Part shown: positions 50,534 to 59,749 of the stretch, piece by piece
How the letters are laid out: the number at the start of each line of letters is the position of its first letter
Numbering within the stretch: position 1 is the first letter of the stretch
DNA from: CALUVN01 sp944323595
Lineage (GTDB): Bacteria > Cyanobacteriota > Vampirovibrionia > Gastranaerophilales > Gastranaerophilaceae
DNA: 64,000 nucleotides
Direction of reading: 5' to 3'
Assembly: GCA_963931255.1 (NCBI GenBank)
Contig: OZ006972.1
Location: forward strand, 1,612,001 to 1,676,000
Notes under the pieces: model-generated
Told to the model about the DNA's origin: nothing
The model's database searches: none
Seen by the model: only the letters and a program-made list of their open reading frames with translations
Position numbers and translations under genes: made by a program

Positions 50534-51787
50534 ATGGAGTTTGAAGAAATCGCAAAAAAAGCAAAGAAAGCTTCTTTGCAGATTGCTGATTTGAGTAATG
50601 AAATAAAAAATCAGGCGTTGCTTGCAGTTGCTGATAATATAGAACAACACAAAGAAGAAATCTTTGCGGCTAATAAGAAAGATTTACAGTCTGCAGAAAA
50701 TCTTGTGCAAAGCGGTGAAATTACAAAATCAACTTTTAACCGTCTTAAACTTGATGAAAATAAAATGCGTGATATGGTACAGGGCATAAGAGATATTGCT
50801 AATCTTGAAGATCCTGTCAATAAAAAGCTTCTGGTAAGAGAACTCGACACAGGGCTTACTTTATACAAAATTTCCTGCCCTATCGGAGTACTCGGAATAA
50901 TTTTTGAGGCAAGACCAGATGTCATAGCTCAAATTTCCGCACTTGCAATAAAATCAGCAAATGCAGTTATACTTAAGGGTGGAAAGGAATCTGTAAATAC
51001 GAATAAAACCATTCTTGATATTATTAATTCAGCACTGGAGAGTGTGAACGGTTTTCCTGAAAATGTTATTTCACAGGTGTTTACACGCGATGATGTTGCA
51101 GAGATGCTTAAATGCGACAAATATATAAATTTAATCATCCCGCGCGGCGGAAACAATCTGGTTAAATTTATTAAAGCCAATACCAGCATTCCTGTTCTCG
51201 GTCATGCTGACGGAATCTGTCACATTTTTGTAGACGAAAGTGCAGACCTTGAAATGGCTCAAAAAATCGTAACTGATGCCAAAACCCAATATCCAAGCGC
51301 ATGTAACTCTGTAGAAACTTTGCTTATTCACAAAAATTTCCCTTACATAAAGGAACTTATGGCATCCTTGGAACTCTCTGATATTCAATTAATTGCAAAC
51401 CCTGAAAGCTGGGCTCATGAATACGGTGACAAAATTCTGGCTTATAAGTTTGTTGATAATGTTGATGAGGCGATAAATCATATCAATACATACGGTTCAG
51501 GGCATACAGACAGTATTATTACAAAGAATACTGAAAATGCAGAAAGATTTATGAACAAAGTAGATTCCGCAGGAGTTTATTTTAATGCTTCAACACGTTT
51601 TGCTGACGGTTTCCGCTACGGATTCGGCGCTGAAGTTGGCATTTCGACAAACAAAACCCACGCTCGCGGTCCTGTTGGTCTTGAGGGACTTACAATCTAT
51701 AAATATAAATTAATCGGAAACGGTCATATTGTTACAGATTATGCAAACGGAACAAAACATTTTCACCATCGGGATTTATTAATATAA
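50534..51787 (+). CDS. proA: Gamma-glutamyl phosphate reductase
   Basis: 417 residues. NADPH-dependent enzyme of proline synthesis. Motifs: GVLGIIFEARPDVIAQISAL, NAVILKGGKESVNTNK, the catalytic cysteine in YPSACNSVETLLI, GSGHTDSIIT and TRFADGFRYGFGAEVGIST (split at FRYG). AAGGAGG precedes it 11 bases after proB. Full length. Confidence 0.97.
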   Translation: MEFEEIAKKAKKASLQIADLSNEIKNQALLAVADNIEQHKEEIFAANKKDLQSAENLVQSGEITKSTFNRLKLDENKMRDMVQGIRDIANLEDPVNKKLLVRELDTGLTLYKISCPIGVLGIIFEARPDVIAQISALAIKSANAVILKGGKESVNTNKTILDIINSALESVNGFPENVISQVFTRDDVAEMLKCDKYINLIIPRGGNNLVKFIKANTSIPVLGHADGICHIFVDESADLEMAQKIVTDAKTQYPSACNSVETLLIHKNFPYIKELMASLELSDIQLIANPESWAHEYGDKILAYKFVDNVDEAINHINTYGSGHTDSIITKNTENAERFMNKVDSAGVYFNASTRFADGFRYGFGAEVGISTNKTHARGPVGLEGLTIYKYKLIGNGHIVTDYANGTKHFHHRDLLI

Positions 51788-51796
51788 GGAGCAGAT

Positions 51797-52552
51797 ATGA
51801 AAATAGGAGTTATCGGGTTAGGACTAATCGGCGGATCAATTTTTAAAGATCTTATGGCGCATGGGTATGAGGTAATCGGAGTTTCTAAATCTCAGCACGG
51901 TGAAAATATTTATGATAACTATGAGGTTTTAAAAGATTGTAATCTCGTTTTTGTCTGTTCTGCAATGAATAAAACCCTCAAGGTTTTGGATGAACTTGAA
52001 AAATATTTGACTCCGGAAACAGTCGTAACAGATGTTTGCAGTCTGAAACAATTTGTTTGTAAAAAAAATCGTCCGTACAAATTCGTGCCGTCGCACCCGA
52101 TGGCAGGTACAGAACATAAAGGATTTGAAAATTCTTTTGAGGGGTTATTTAAAGGTGCCAAATGGGTACTTACACCTTGCTTTGGAGAAAGTCGCGAACT
52201 TTTGGAGATTATTAAGGTTTTAGGTGCAACACCCGTCATTACTACACCAGAAAAACATGATGAAGCTGCCGCAATGATTTCTCACATGCCGATGGTAATC
52301 GCTCAGGCTCTTTTTCTTGCGGCAAGTGATAATCCGCTCGCTCTGGAAATTGCCTCAAGCGGTTTCAGGGATATGACTCGGCTTGCTATGTCTAATGAAG
52401 AAATGGCTGCTGATATGGTTAAAATGAACAGTGCTAATATTGAACACGCTATATTGAAGTTATATCAGGCTGTTGGAAAGCTGACAGCGGGTAATTATCC
52501 TGAACTTATCAGGGATATAAAAACTAAACGTTCCAAAATGTTTACAAAATAA
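51797..52552 (+). CDS. tyrA: Prephenate/arogenate dehydrogenase
   Basis: 251 residues. NAD(P)-dependent step of tyrosine synthesis. Rossmann motif IGVIGLGLIGGSIFKDL, the substrate segment VPSHPMAGTEHKGFENS and ISHMPMVIAQALF. It lacks chorismate mutase and ACT domains, so it is the short monofunctional form. Whether prephenate or arogenate is preferred cannot be read here. AAGGAG precedes it, 9 bases after proA. Confidence 0.92.
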   Translation: MKIGVIGLGLIGGSIFKDLMAHGYEVIGVSKSQHGENIYDNYEVLKDCNLVFVCSAMNKTLKVLDELEKYLTPETVVTDVCSLKQFVCKKNRPYKFVPSHPMAGTEHKGFENSFEGLFKGAKWVLTPCFGESRELLEIIKVLGATPVITTPEKHDEAAAMISHMPMVIAQALFLAASDNPLALEIASSGFRDMTRLAMSNEEMAADMVKMNSANIEHAILKLYQAVGKLTAGNYPELIRDIKTKRSKMFTK

Positions 52553-52618
52553 AAAACAACCCGAAAAATTTACGAGTTGTATAAAAAATTGTATCATCAT
52601 AACGTTTTTTGTTTAAAT

Positions 52619-53143
52619 TTAATCTATGTTAGTGTTTTTAAAAGCATTGTAAATAGCGCCGGATACAAAGCCAACAATAGCTCCCGGAACTACAAATGCA
52701 GCTGTAGGACGTTTGCATTTAATCATTTTGTGGAAACTGCCGGTAATATTTTTTGCCATAGCCTTAGATTGCTCATCCACAGTTTTAATAATTGCCCTGA
52801 ACTCTTTGGCTATTTTAGCAGAATTTTCCTCACCTGCTTTTTCCAATCCTTCTGCAATGCGACCTGCATTTTTGAAATTTTTTTCATCAATCATTTTGAT
52901 GAATGTATCATGCGCCGGCGTTCTGTCTTCCATGCCTTTTAATTTGGCTACCATATTTTTGTTGGTATCTTTTCTTGCCGCATTGATAATAGCACGATAC
53001 GGAATGTCTTTTAATTCTTCAGTTGTCAATGGTATAACTTGTTTTGCAATGTAACCTGTTACACCGCCTGTAACGGTAGCTTTCAATACACTTGAAAATA
53101 CTCCGCTTCTTTGTCCGTCATTTTGTACTGCTTTTACTGTCAT
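52619..53143 (-). CDS. Hypothetical protein with Gly-rich hydrophobic ends
   Basis: 174 residues, not recognised. Both ends carry hydrophobic Gly-rich segments (VLKATVTGGVTGYIAKQVIP near the start; AFVVPGAIVGFVSGAIYNAF near the end), separated by about 100 charged helical residues. The small-residue spacing recalls glycine-zipper membrane helices. An AAAGG sits 11 bases before the ATG. It converges on tyrA and stands alone. It may be related in architecture to the other helical hypothetical proteins in this window. Confidence 0.65.
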   Translation of the reverse strand: MTVKAVQNDGQRSGVFSSVLKATVTGGVTGYIAKQVIPLTTEELKDIPYRAIINAARKDTNKNMVAKLKGMEDRTPAHDTFIKMIDEKNFKNAGRIAEGLEKAGEENSAKIAKEFRAIIKTVDEQSKAMAKNITGSFHKMIKCKRPTAAFVVPGAIVGFVSGAIYNAFKNTNID

Positions 53144-53333
53144 AGCTAATAAACCTTTACTTAACTACTACCACACTCTTAATATCAACGGGAAGTTACG
53201 TCAGTTTGCTGTGAATATTTTAGAAAACAGCAATCTTACAGCTTCCTTTCCATTAATATAGCAGATTTACACTTAAATATTTTAACAGATGCTAAAACTG
53301 AGTAATTAAATCCTTGTCTAGTATATCACAATG

Positions 53334-54296
53334 CTATTTTTTTGTCAACACTTTTATGAGATTAAGTACAAACATTATTAACACAATTATACAAATTGCG
53401 ACCATATAAATTTTAATGGTTCCCTGACCTGAGAGAAGAGCCGCCAGACCGCCTGCAATAATCGCAACAGATGTCAAAATAAATACAGTCTTCTTTTGTG
53501 AAAAACCGGCATGCAGAAGTTTATGGTGAATATGTTCCGCGTCAGCCACAAACGGCGATTTACCTTTTGAAATTCTTCTGAGTGATGAGAATGTTATATC
53601 CATAATAGGAACGGCAAGAACCACAAACGGCAGAAGAATTGCTATGGTAGCCGTTTTCATTACACCTGTAATTGATATTGTTGCAAGTAAAAATCCTGAA
53701 AACAACGCACCACTGTCACCCATAAATATTTTGGCAGGGTTGAAGTTATACGTAAGAAATGCAAGCATGGAACCTGCAAGTATAAAACCTATTAAAGCAC
53801 TTATAGGACTGGATGGAGACATTGTAACAGCTATGATAGCAAGTGTAATTGCATTAACTGTTACAACAGAACCTGCAAGTCCGTCTACGCCGTCAATAAA
53901 GTTGACTGCATTGCTAATCCCGACAATCCATAGAATTGTAATCGGATATGACCAGAAGCCTAAATCAACACCTCCAAAAAACGGGATATTACTGATTTGT
54001 ACACCCAAAAGATATACTAATGTTGCAATAGCTATTTGTATAAACAATTTGAATTTTGCATTCAGATTATAAATGTCATCGACAAGACCTAATAAAAACA
54101 TCAGGGAACTTCCAAGCAAAATTCCTGATAGCAAACTCCCGTACGGATAGTAACTTAGAAAAACCAGACATAGAAAAGTGAGCATTGTGCTGGTCCAAAT
54201 TGCAACACCACCGATACGGGAAACAGGTTTTGTGTGAATTTTTCTTTCACCGGGAAGATCCACAAGCCCTTCTTTGCGAGAAAAATCAATGACCAT
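53334..54296 (-). CDS. Undecaprenyl-phosphate sugar-1-phosphate transferase (WecA/TagO/MraY family)
   Basis: 320 residues from the first ATG. Multi-pass enzyme that moves a HexNAc-1-phosphate from a UDP-sugar to undecaprenyl phosphate, starting surface polysaccharide synthesis. Motifs: GERKIHTKPVSRIGGVAI, FLLGLVDDIYNL (DD), NAVNFIDGVDGLAG, KIFMGDSGALFSGFLL and the cytosolic DAEHIHHKLLHAGFS (His cluster). At the ATG the first membrane helix is missing; in frame upstream an open segment reading as a helix extends to an ATT at 54371 with GAGG 8 bases before it. The true start may be this ATT, giving about 345 residues. WecA/TagO-like rather than MraY by the His-cluster form. Confidence 0.93.
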   Translation of the reverse strand: MVIDFSRKEGLVDLPGERKIHTKPVSRIGGVAIWTSTMLTFLCLVFLSYYPYGSLLSGILLGSSLMFLLGLVDDIYNLNAKFKLFIQIAIATLVYLLGVQISNIPFFGGVDLGFWSYPITILWIVGISNAVNFIDGVDGLAGSVVTVNAITLAIIAVTMSPSSPISALIGFILAGSMLAFLTYNFNPAKIFMGDSGALFSGFLLATISITGVMKTATIAILLPFVVLAVPIMDITFSSLRRISKGKSPFVADAEHIHHKLLHAGFSQKKTVFILTSVAIIAGGLAALLSGQGTIKIYMVAICIIVLIMFVLNLIKVLTKK

Positions 54297-54386
54297 AGGT
54301 ACAATAAATACACCTATTATGTACGCAATAATTGTTCCTATTACATGAGCATGTGTTAACTTTATTAAAATTGTCCTGTCCTCATA

Positions 54387-55625
54387 TTAGCTGTAAAGCG
54401 GGTATTTTTTACAAAGTTTAAGAGATCTTTCTCTCAAATTTTTCAAGCCCAATTCATTATCTGATGAAAATACTGCAGATGCAATAATTTTTGCAACTTC
54501 AATCATATCATCTTCTTTAAATCCTCTTGTTGTAACAGCAGGTGTGCCGAGTCTTATACCGCTTGTAACAAAAGGACTTTGCGGGTCATTCGGAACTGTA
54601 TTTTTATTTGCGGTAATTCCGACTCTTTCAAGAACATTTGCCATATCTTTGCCTGTTTTACCTGTTTTTCTCAAATCAAGAGTCATCAAATGATTTTCCG
54701 TCATACCGCCGACAATATCCATGCCCTCATCCATAAGCCCCTGAGCAAGAGCTTTTGCGTTTTTAACAATTTGTTCAGCATAGGTTTTGAATTCAGGTTT
54801 AGAAGCTTCCAGAAGCGCAACGGCCTTACCTGCGATGATATGTTCAAGCGGACCGCCCTGCATTCCGGGAAATACAGCCTTATCAATACCTTGAGCATGC
54901 TCATTTGAGCACATAATAATACCGCCTCTCGGCCCCCTCAAGGATTTGTGCGTAGTTGTTGTTACAAAATGTGCATAAGGCGCAGGTGACGGATGGATTC
55001 CTGCAGCAACAAGCCCTGCAATATGGGCGATATCAGCAAGAAGATAAGCACCTACTTCATCTGCGATTTCTCTAAACTTTTTAAAGTCAATGATTTTGGA
55101 ATAGTTGCTTCCGCCGCAGATTATAAGTTTAGGGCGGTGTTCCAGAGCTTTAGCTCGGACATCATCATAATCAATACAACCGTTTTCATCAACACCATAG
55201 CTTTTCACGTCAAAATACAAGCCGGAAAAATTAACCGGTGAACCGTGAGAGAGGTGACCTCCGTTAGACAAATCCATCCCGAGAACTCTGTCCCCCGGTT
55301 TCATTGTATACATAAATACTGCCATATTAGCCTGAGCACCGCTGTGAGGCTGGACATTGGCATGTTCCATACCGAAAAGTTCGCATGCGCGTTTCTGGGC
55401 AATTTCTTCTATAACATCAATATGTTCACAGCCGTTGTAGAAACGTTTATGTGGTTTACCTTCAGCATATTTATTAGTAAGCACGCTTCCGCAAGCCTCC
55501 ATTACTGCTAATGAAGTGCAGTTTTCACTTGCAATAAGTTCAATTGTATTTTGCTGTCTTTCAAGCTCTAATTCTATTTGTTCCGCTACAACCGGATCTG
55601 TTTTCTTTAAATGTTCTAAATTCAT
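54387..55625 (-). CDS. glyA: Serine hydroxymethyltransferase
   Basis: 412 residues, standard. PLP enzyme interconverting serine and glycine with tetrahydrofolate. Motifs: ELIASENCTSLAVMEACGS, NVQPHSGAQANMAVF, ADIAHIAGLVAAG and the PLP lysine in TTTHKSLRGPRGG. The start at 55625 has a GGGGCGGAG ribosome binding site; an earlier ATG at 55664 is not supported. A promoter with 17-base spacing lies at 55653-55681. Confidence 0.97.
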   Translation of the reverse strand: MNLEHLKKTDPVVAEQIELELERQQNTIELIASENCTSLAVMEACGSVLTNKYAEGKPHKRFYNGCEHIDVIEEIAQKRACELFGMEHANVQPHSGAQANMAVFMYTMKPGDRVLGMDLSNGGHLSHGSPVNFSGLYFDVKSYGVDENGCIDYDDVRAKALEHRPKLIICGGSNYSKIIDFKKFREIADEVGAYLLADIAHIAGLVAAGIHPSPAPYAHFVTTTTHKSLRGPRGGIIMCSNEHAQGIDKAVFPGMQGGPLEHIIAGKAVALLEASKPEFKTYAEQIVKNAKALAQGLMDEGMDIVGGMTENHLMTLDLRKTGKTGKDMANVLERVGITANKNTVPNDPQSPFVTSGIRLGTPAVTTRGFKEDDMIEVAKIIASAVFSSDNELGLKNLRERSLKLCKKYPLYS

Positions 55626-55652
55626 GCTCCGCCCCTCTCTTTTTTGTTTTTT

Positions 55653-55681
55653 ATTATATGACAAAAAGTCGGATAGAGCAA
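55653..55681 (-). promoter_or_regulatory. Promoter of glyA
   Basis: On the minus strand TTGCTC (55676-55681), 17 bases, TATAAT (55653-55658). Start site about 20 bases before the glyA ATG. Confidence 0.65.
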
Positions 55682-55896
55682 CGAAAGTAATTCATTGTAA
55701 CCTTTGAGCTCAAATTTTTATATTGTTAAGTGAAAATAATTTAATTAAAAATGATGAGGTTTATTGTCAGATGTGATTTTCATACATTATTTATATGATT
55801 TTTCTTAATATTTTGTAAAGTTTGATATTAAAAGTAGCAAAAATTTTTTTCTTTTATTTTAAAATAAATGTGTATCACATAACGTAATGGTGGAAT

Positions 55897-57435
55897 ATGA
55901 AAGTAAATTTGATTCAGAATTATAGTAATCAAAAGCAGCGAATTCCTCTGCCTGACAGTACCCCGCAGGAATTTAAAGAGAAGACGAGTGCGGGATTGTA
56001 TGGCAAAGAGAATAATACAGGATATAATGTGACGTTTAGCGGCGGCTTACCAGGAAAGAGTGGGGCTGCCGCTAAGTCGTTAGGGGACAGAATTCTTGGG
56101 AGCAGAGCTTTTGATAAAATTTTAACAATGGCAGAAGAGAGTCCTATCGTATGTAATTCATTATTTGCGTTAGGGCTTGCCGGTATTTTAAGACCTGCAA
56201 CTCTTGTCGCAATGAGCGGAAAGAAAGACAAAGAAGATAATATTTATGCATCTTCTCACGCTGTATCTTCCGGAATTATAGGGTTTATCTCTTCTATAAT
56301 ACTGACAACTCCGTTAAACAAAATGGTTGACAGAATTAAAAAAGCGGATAATCCGGAACAGTACCTGAAAGAAAAAACGGTTCAACTGCTCGGACTTGAT
56401 AAAACCAAAGATGCCAAAGTCGTAAAATCTATTATGAACGAGGGCAAATTATTCAAAAATATGCAAAACCTTGTTAAAGTCGGCAGCGGTATTATAATAG
56501 GTGTTCCTCAGGCAATGATAACAATTGCACTGATTCCTCCTATTTTGAAATACGTATTCGGCATAGAAAAGAAACCTAAAGGTTCTCCTGTTCCGGTGAT
56601 GGCACAGACTGACATTGCAAAATTCCAAAAAACTATGCATATGCAAAAATCATTTCAGGACTTCAGAGGCGGAATGAACGTTAATAATTCACATCCGGCT
56701 TTTACAGGAAATCCTGTTCAATCCGGTGAAGAACTTGTTGCTACAGTTGCAAGCAAATCAAAGTTATTTGACCCTGTTTTTAGACTCTGGGACAGTTTTA
56801 TCGGCTGGGGTGCAAAACATATCATAGCACCGTTTTTAGATTTTAAACCAGTTAGATGGTTTGCTGATAAAACTAAAGATTCAAAAGGTATGGTAAACCA
56901 CTTGAATGCGGCAAGTTCTGCAGCAATCAGCGGTATGTATATTAAAAAGACACTGGATAACGATAAATTGGATAAAGACAGAAAAAATACACTTGCAATC
57001 AATCAGGCTCTTGTATTTGCAGTATCCACCGCAGGTTCATACTTGCTTGACGGTTCTCTGGCAGCCTGGTGGAATGATACCGTTACACCTAAATATGCAG
57101 GAATATTCCTTAAAGAAGAAGAAAAAATGGCTGAATTTATAAAACAAAATAAAGAAATTAAACAATTCAATAAAACAGCAGCAAAAGCTGATCAGAAAAC
57201 TCTTCTTAAAATGAAAGATTATATCAAAAAAGAAATAAATCCTGATAATCTTAAACTGGAATCGTTGAACAAGCGTCTTGTAGGTATGGATATCGCGAAG
57301 AAATTATTCATCTTCGCAACAGTCTACAGATACCTTGCACCTATTCTGGTAACACCTCTTGCAAACAGATTAGGTGAAAAATATCTTAAATATAAAAAGG
57401 AGAAAGAAGCTGAACAGGTTAAACAAGCTGCATAA
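55897..57435 (+). CDS. Hypothetical membrane-associated protein with FSG and FTG motifs
   Basis: 512 residues, not recognised. The N-terminus is polar, with NVTFSGGLPG; a second motif PAFTGNPV lies near residue 270. Several hydrophobic helices follow charged hinges: SGKKDKEDNIYASSH before GIIGFISSIILTTP, and DKDRKNTLAINQ before ALVFAVSTAGSYLLDG. A C-terminal helix (FIFATVYRYLAPILVTPLAN) precedes a Lys-rich tail. The pattern recurs within this protein and in those at 20189 and 24303. No clear ribosome binding site (the bases before ATG are GTGGAATATGA-like). Monocistronic, ending in a hairpin. Confidence 0.72.
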   Translation: MKVNLIQNYSNQKQRIPLPDSTPQEFKEKTSAGLYGKENNTGYNVTFSGGLPGKSGAAAKSLGDRILGSRAFDKILTMAEESPIVCNSLFALGLAGILRPATLVAMSGKKDKEDNIYASSHAVSSGIIGFISSIILTTPLNKMVDRIKKADNPEQYLKEKTVQLLGLDKTKDAKVVKSIMNEGKLFKNMQNLVKVGSGIIIGVPQAMITIALIPPILKYVFGIEKKPKGSPVPVMAQTDIAKFQKTMHMQKSFQDFRGGMNVNNSHPAFTGNPVQSGEELVATVASKSKLFDPVFRLWDSFIGWGAKHIIAPFLDFKPVRWFADKTKDSKGMVNHLNAASSAAISGMYIKKTLDNDKLDKDRKNTLAINQALVFAVSTAGSYLLDGSLAAWWNDTVTPKYAGIFLKEEEKMAEFIKQNKEIKQFNKTAAKADQKTLLKMKDYIKKEINPDNLKLESLNKRLVGMDIAKKLFIFATVYRYLAPILVTPLANRLGEKYLKYKKEKEAEQVKQAA

Positions 57436-57451
57436 TGGTTAATATAATAAA

Positions 57452-57480
57452 ATAAAGCCCCGAATACATCGGGGCTTTAT
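57452..57480. terminator. Hairpin terminator after the 512-residue protein gene
   Basis: Stem ATAAAGCCCCGA with TCGGGGCTTTAT, 5-base loop. GC-rich centre; only short T and A tails. Confidence 0.7.
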
Positions 57481-57492
57481 CACTTTTCGTAC

Positions 57493-57521
57493 TTGATAAA
57501 AAACTATTTTTGTAGTATTCT
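57493..57521 (+). promoter_or_regulatory. Promoter of the HEAT-queC operon
   Basis: TTGATA (57493-57498), 17-base spacer, TATTCT (57516-57521), about 22 bases before the GTG start of the HEAT-repeat gene. Confidence 0.6.
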
Positions 57522-57543
57522 CATCTGTAGGAGCGAAAGGTTA

Positions 57544-58524
57544 GTGGACGAGAAAGAATTAGAGAATTTAGCTGAACAATGCAATCTGTATGATAGCTCT
57601 GACTCTGTTTCTGTCATACAGCATATTTCTGCTCTTGAAGAAAATTACGATACTCCGTCTATGATAGCAATTTATAATTATTTCCTCGGAATTACAAAAT
57701 CGCCGGATGTTGTAATGTTTCTGATAAAATCTCTTGACAGATACAGAGACCCGTCAAGTTTGAATGCCTTATTGGATGTGCTTTTGCTTCGTAATATAGA
57801 AACAACTGATAATTCGGAAAAAGAAAAATATATTAACGCAAGAGCCTTATGCGCAAAGGCGATTGCAAACATGAAAGATACCTCTGCCGTTACACCGCTT
57901 TTGTACTGTTTAAATAATAAAGATGAAAATTACAAAGTTCGTCTGGCATGCGCGGACGCTCTCGGTAAAATCGGCGATAAGTACGCAGTTGCCCCTTTAA
58001 TAGATGTTGTTCAGGATGAGGGAGAAAAGTCAGTATATTTAAGAGAATCAGCCGCGTCAGCACTCGGGATGCTCGGTGACTTGCGTGCAGTTGACCCGCT
58101 GGTAAGTATTCTTGAAACTAAAAAAGGAATTCTGGATAAATTTACCTTTTTGAAAGAAAGGGTTATAGAAGCTCTAGGAAAACTCCGGCTTAATGATAAT
58201 GAGCGCGTTTTTCATGCCCTGAAAAACTCTCTTGCGGATGAGTCTGCTCAAATTCGTATTAATGCTATTGAAGCTATTATGGACAGCGACCATCCTGATG
58301 CTTACGATGTTATATATGAATGTTTAAAAGATAGTGATGATGAAGTTAAAAAGAATGCTCTCATTGCATTATACAATATGCGCGGACGCAAAATTCTTGA
58401 CGAAGTAATTGCAAGTCCTGATTTTCCTGACGTTTTAAAGTTTGAAGCTGTTTCTATAATTGAAGAATATGAAGAAGACAGCGACTCGTTATCACAAGCT
58501 ATTCGTGAGGAATTGGATGACTAA
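57544..58524 (+). CDS. HEAT-repeat protein (PBS-lyase type)
   Basis: 326 residues from a GTG preceded by AGGAGCGAAAGG. From residue 90 on there are about six HEAT/PBS-lyase repeats, for example RLACADALGKIGDKYAVAPL, RESAASALGMLGDLRAVDPL and RINAIEAIMDSDHPDAYDVI. In cyanobacteria this repeat type is best known from phycobilin lyases, but here no catalytic residues or phycobiliproteins are seen; a scaffold role is more likely. The stop overlaps the queC start. Confidence 0.85.
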   Translation: MDEKELENLAEQCNLYDSSDSVSVIQHISALEENYDTPSMIAIYNYFLGITKSPDVVMFLIKSLDRYRDPSSLNALLDVLLLRNIETTDNSEKEKYINARALCAKAIANMKDTSAVTPLLYCLNNKDENYKVRLACADALGKIGDKYAVAPLIDVVQDEGEKSVYLRESAASALGMLGDLRAVDPLVSILETKKGILDKFTFLKERVIEALGKLRLNDNERVFHALKNSLADESAQIRINAIEAIMDSDHPDAYDVIYECLKDSDDEVKKNALIALYNMRGRKILDEVIASPDFPDVLKFEAVSIIEEYEEDSDSLSQAIREELDD

Positions 58525-59185
58525 ATCATTAATATTGCTATCCGGTGGATTAGATTCCCTTGTAAGTTTAGGTTTAAAGCAAAAGGAATATAATATAACA
58601 ACTGCTCTGACATTTGATTACGGACAAAAATCCGTCGCAAGCGAAGTTGAAGCATCAAAAAAAATCTGCGATTATTATGGTATGGAACATATTGTCATCA
58701 GATTAGACTGGCTGAAAAATATAACTCATACTTCACTGGTAAGTGAAAATGATATTCCTGTCGGCAAAGAGCTTGATAATCCGGAAGAATCCGCTAAAAA
58801 AGTCTGGGTTCCAAACAGAAACGGTTTGTTTTTAAATATTGCCGGCTGTTATGCTGATTCATTCGGCTATGATTATATTTTTATAGGAGCTAATCAGGAA
58901 GAAGCCGTTACTTTCCCAGATAATACTGCTGAATTTATTAATACGGTTAACGCGGAATTTGAATACTCAACAATGGTTCGTCCTAAAGTTGTAGCGCCCT
59001 TGATTAATTTTAATAAAAATGATATAGTGAAAAAGGCTCTGGAAGCGGGCGTGCCCCTTGAATTAACCCAAAGCTGCTACAAAAATTCCGCAGGTCATTG
59101 CGGAGAGTGTGAATCCTGCACAAGATTAAAAAATGCCCTAAAAGCAAATAACGATACAAAATATACGGAAATATTATTCGGATAA
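58517..59185 (+). CDS. queC: 7-cyano-7-deazaguanine synthase QueC
   Basis: 222 residues. ATP-dependent conversion of carboxydeazaguanine to preQ0, a precursor of queuosine in tRNA. PP-loop SGGLDSLVSLGL, FDYGQKSVASEVE, VWVPNRNGLFLNIAG and the zinc site CGECESCTRLKNAL with a preceding Cys. GAGG lies 7 bases before the ATG at 58517. Overlaps the HEAT gene and is followed after 5 bases by a DUF366 gene. Confidence 0.95.
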   Translation: MTKSLILLSGGLDSLVSLGLKQKEYNITTALTFDYGQKSVASEVEASKKICDYYGMEHIVIRLDWLKNITHTSLVSENDIPVGKELDNPEESAKKVWVPNRNGLFLNIAGCYADSFGYDYIFIGANQEEAVTFPDNTAEFINTVNAEFEYSTMVRPKVVAPLINFNKNDIVKKALEAGVPLELTQSCYKNSAGHCGECESCTRLKNALKANNDTKYTEILFG

Positions 59186-59190
59186 TTACG

Positions 59191-59745
59191 ATGAGAACAA
59201 AATATCTACAACAAGAAATTAAATATGAAGGCTTTCAGCTGGCACCGCATTGGATTTATAAAAATTTTAAAATTCAAGGGGATGCAACCGTTGCATTCTG
59301 CGGGGAATGCGAAGTCAAATTGACTGAAATGGTTGATATTGAAGATGTTATAAATAACGAACCTATTTATAGCAAAAGTATGCTGAGTTTTATCTCTGAA
59401 CAATTTAATGTAGGACTTGTTGAGGGTGTTTTTAGACAAAGATTGTTGATTTGCATAATTAAAGAAGCTTTAGAGCGCCGCGGGATTAAGTTAACCCGCA
59501 GCGGGGATGATTTATACTGGAATGACAAAAAACTTACAGTTTCCATTGCTACTAAATCAACGACATCTGTATTAATCCACACAGGTATTAATATAGATTC
59601 TACAGGTGCTCCTGTCAGGGCTTGCGGCTTGCAGAATGATTTAGGTATAATGGATATTGAAAGTCTTGCAGTTGAAATAATGGATAAATATTCCGAAGAG
59701 TTAGAAGATATTGTACTTGCCAGTACAAAAGTAAGAGGAGTTTAA
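59191..59745 (+). CDS. DUF366 family protein
   Basis: 184 residues. Matches the DUF366 pattern: HWIYKNFKIQGDATVAFCGE, the VKLTEMVDIEDV block, and the C-terminal SVLIHTGINIDSTGAPVRACG with a strictly placed Cys. The family is found in archaea and cyanobacteria and its biochemical role is unknown to me. Its adjacency to queC hints at a link to modified-nucleotide metabolism, but that is inference. Confidence 0.82.
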   Translation: MRTKYLQQEIKYEGFQLAPHWIYKNFKIQGDATVAFCGECEVKLTEMVDIEDVINNEPIYSKSMLSFISEQFNVGLVEGVFRQRLLICIIKEALERRGIKLTRSGDDLYWNDKKLTVSIATKSTTSVLIHTGINIDSTGAPVRACGLQNDLGIMDIESLAVEIMDKYSEELEDIVLASTKVRGV

Positions 59746-59749
59746 ATTT

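Noticed and set aside
57493..57543. Longer N-terminus of the HEAT protein starting at TTG 57493
   Set aside because: The TTG is the first part of the -35 element TTGATA, and the GTG at 57544 has a ribosome binding site.
57544..58524. Phycobilin lyase
   Set aside because: The repeat type is shared with lyases, but there are no phycobiliprotein genes and no catalytic pattern; a generic HEAT scaffold is safer.
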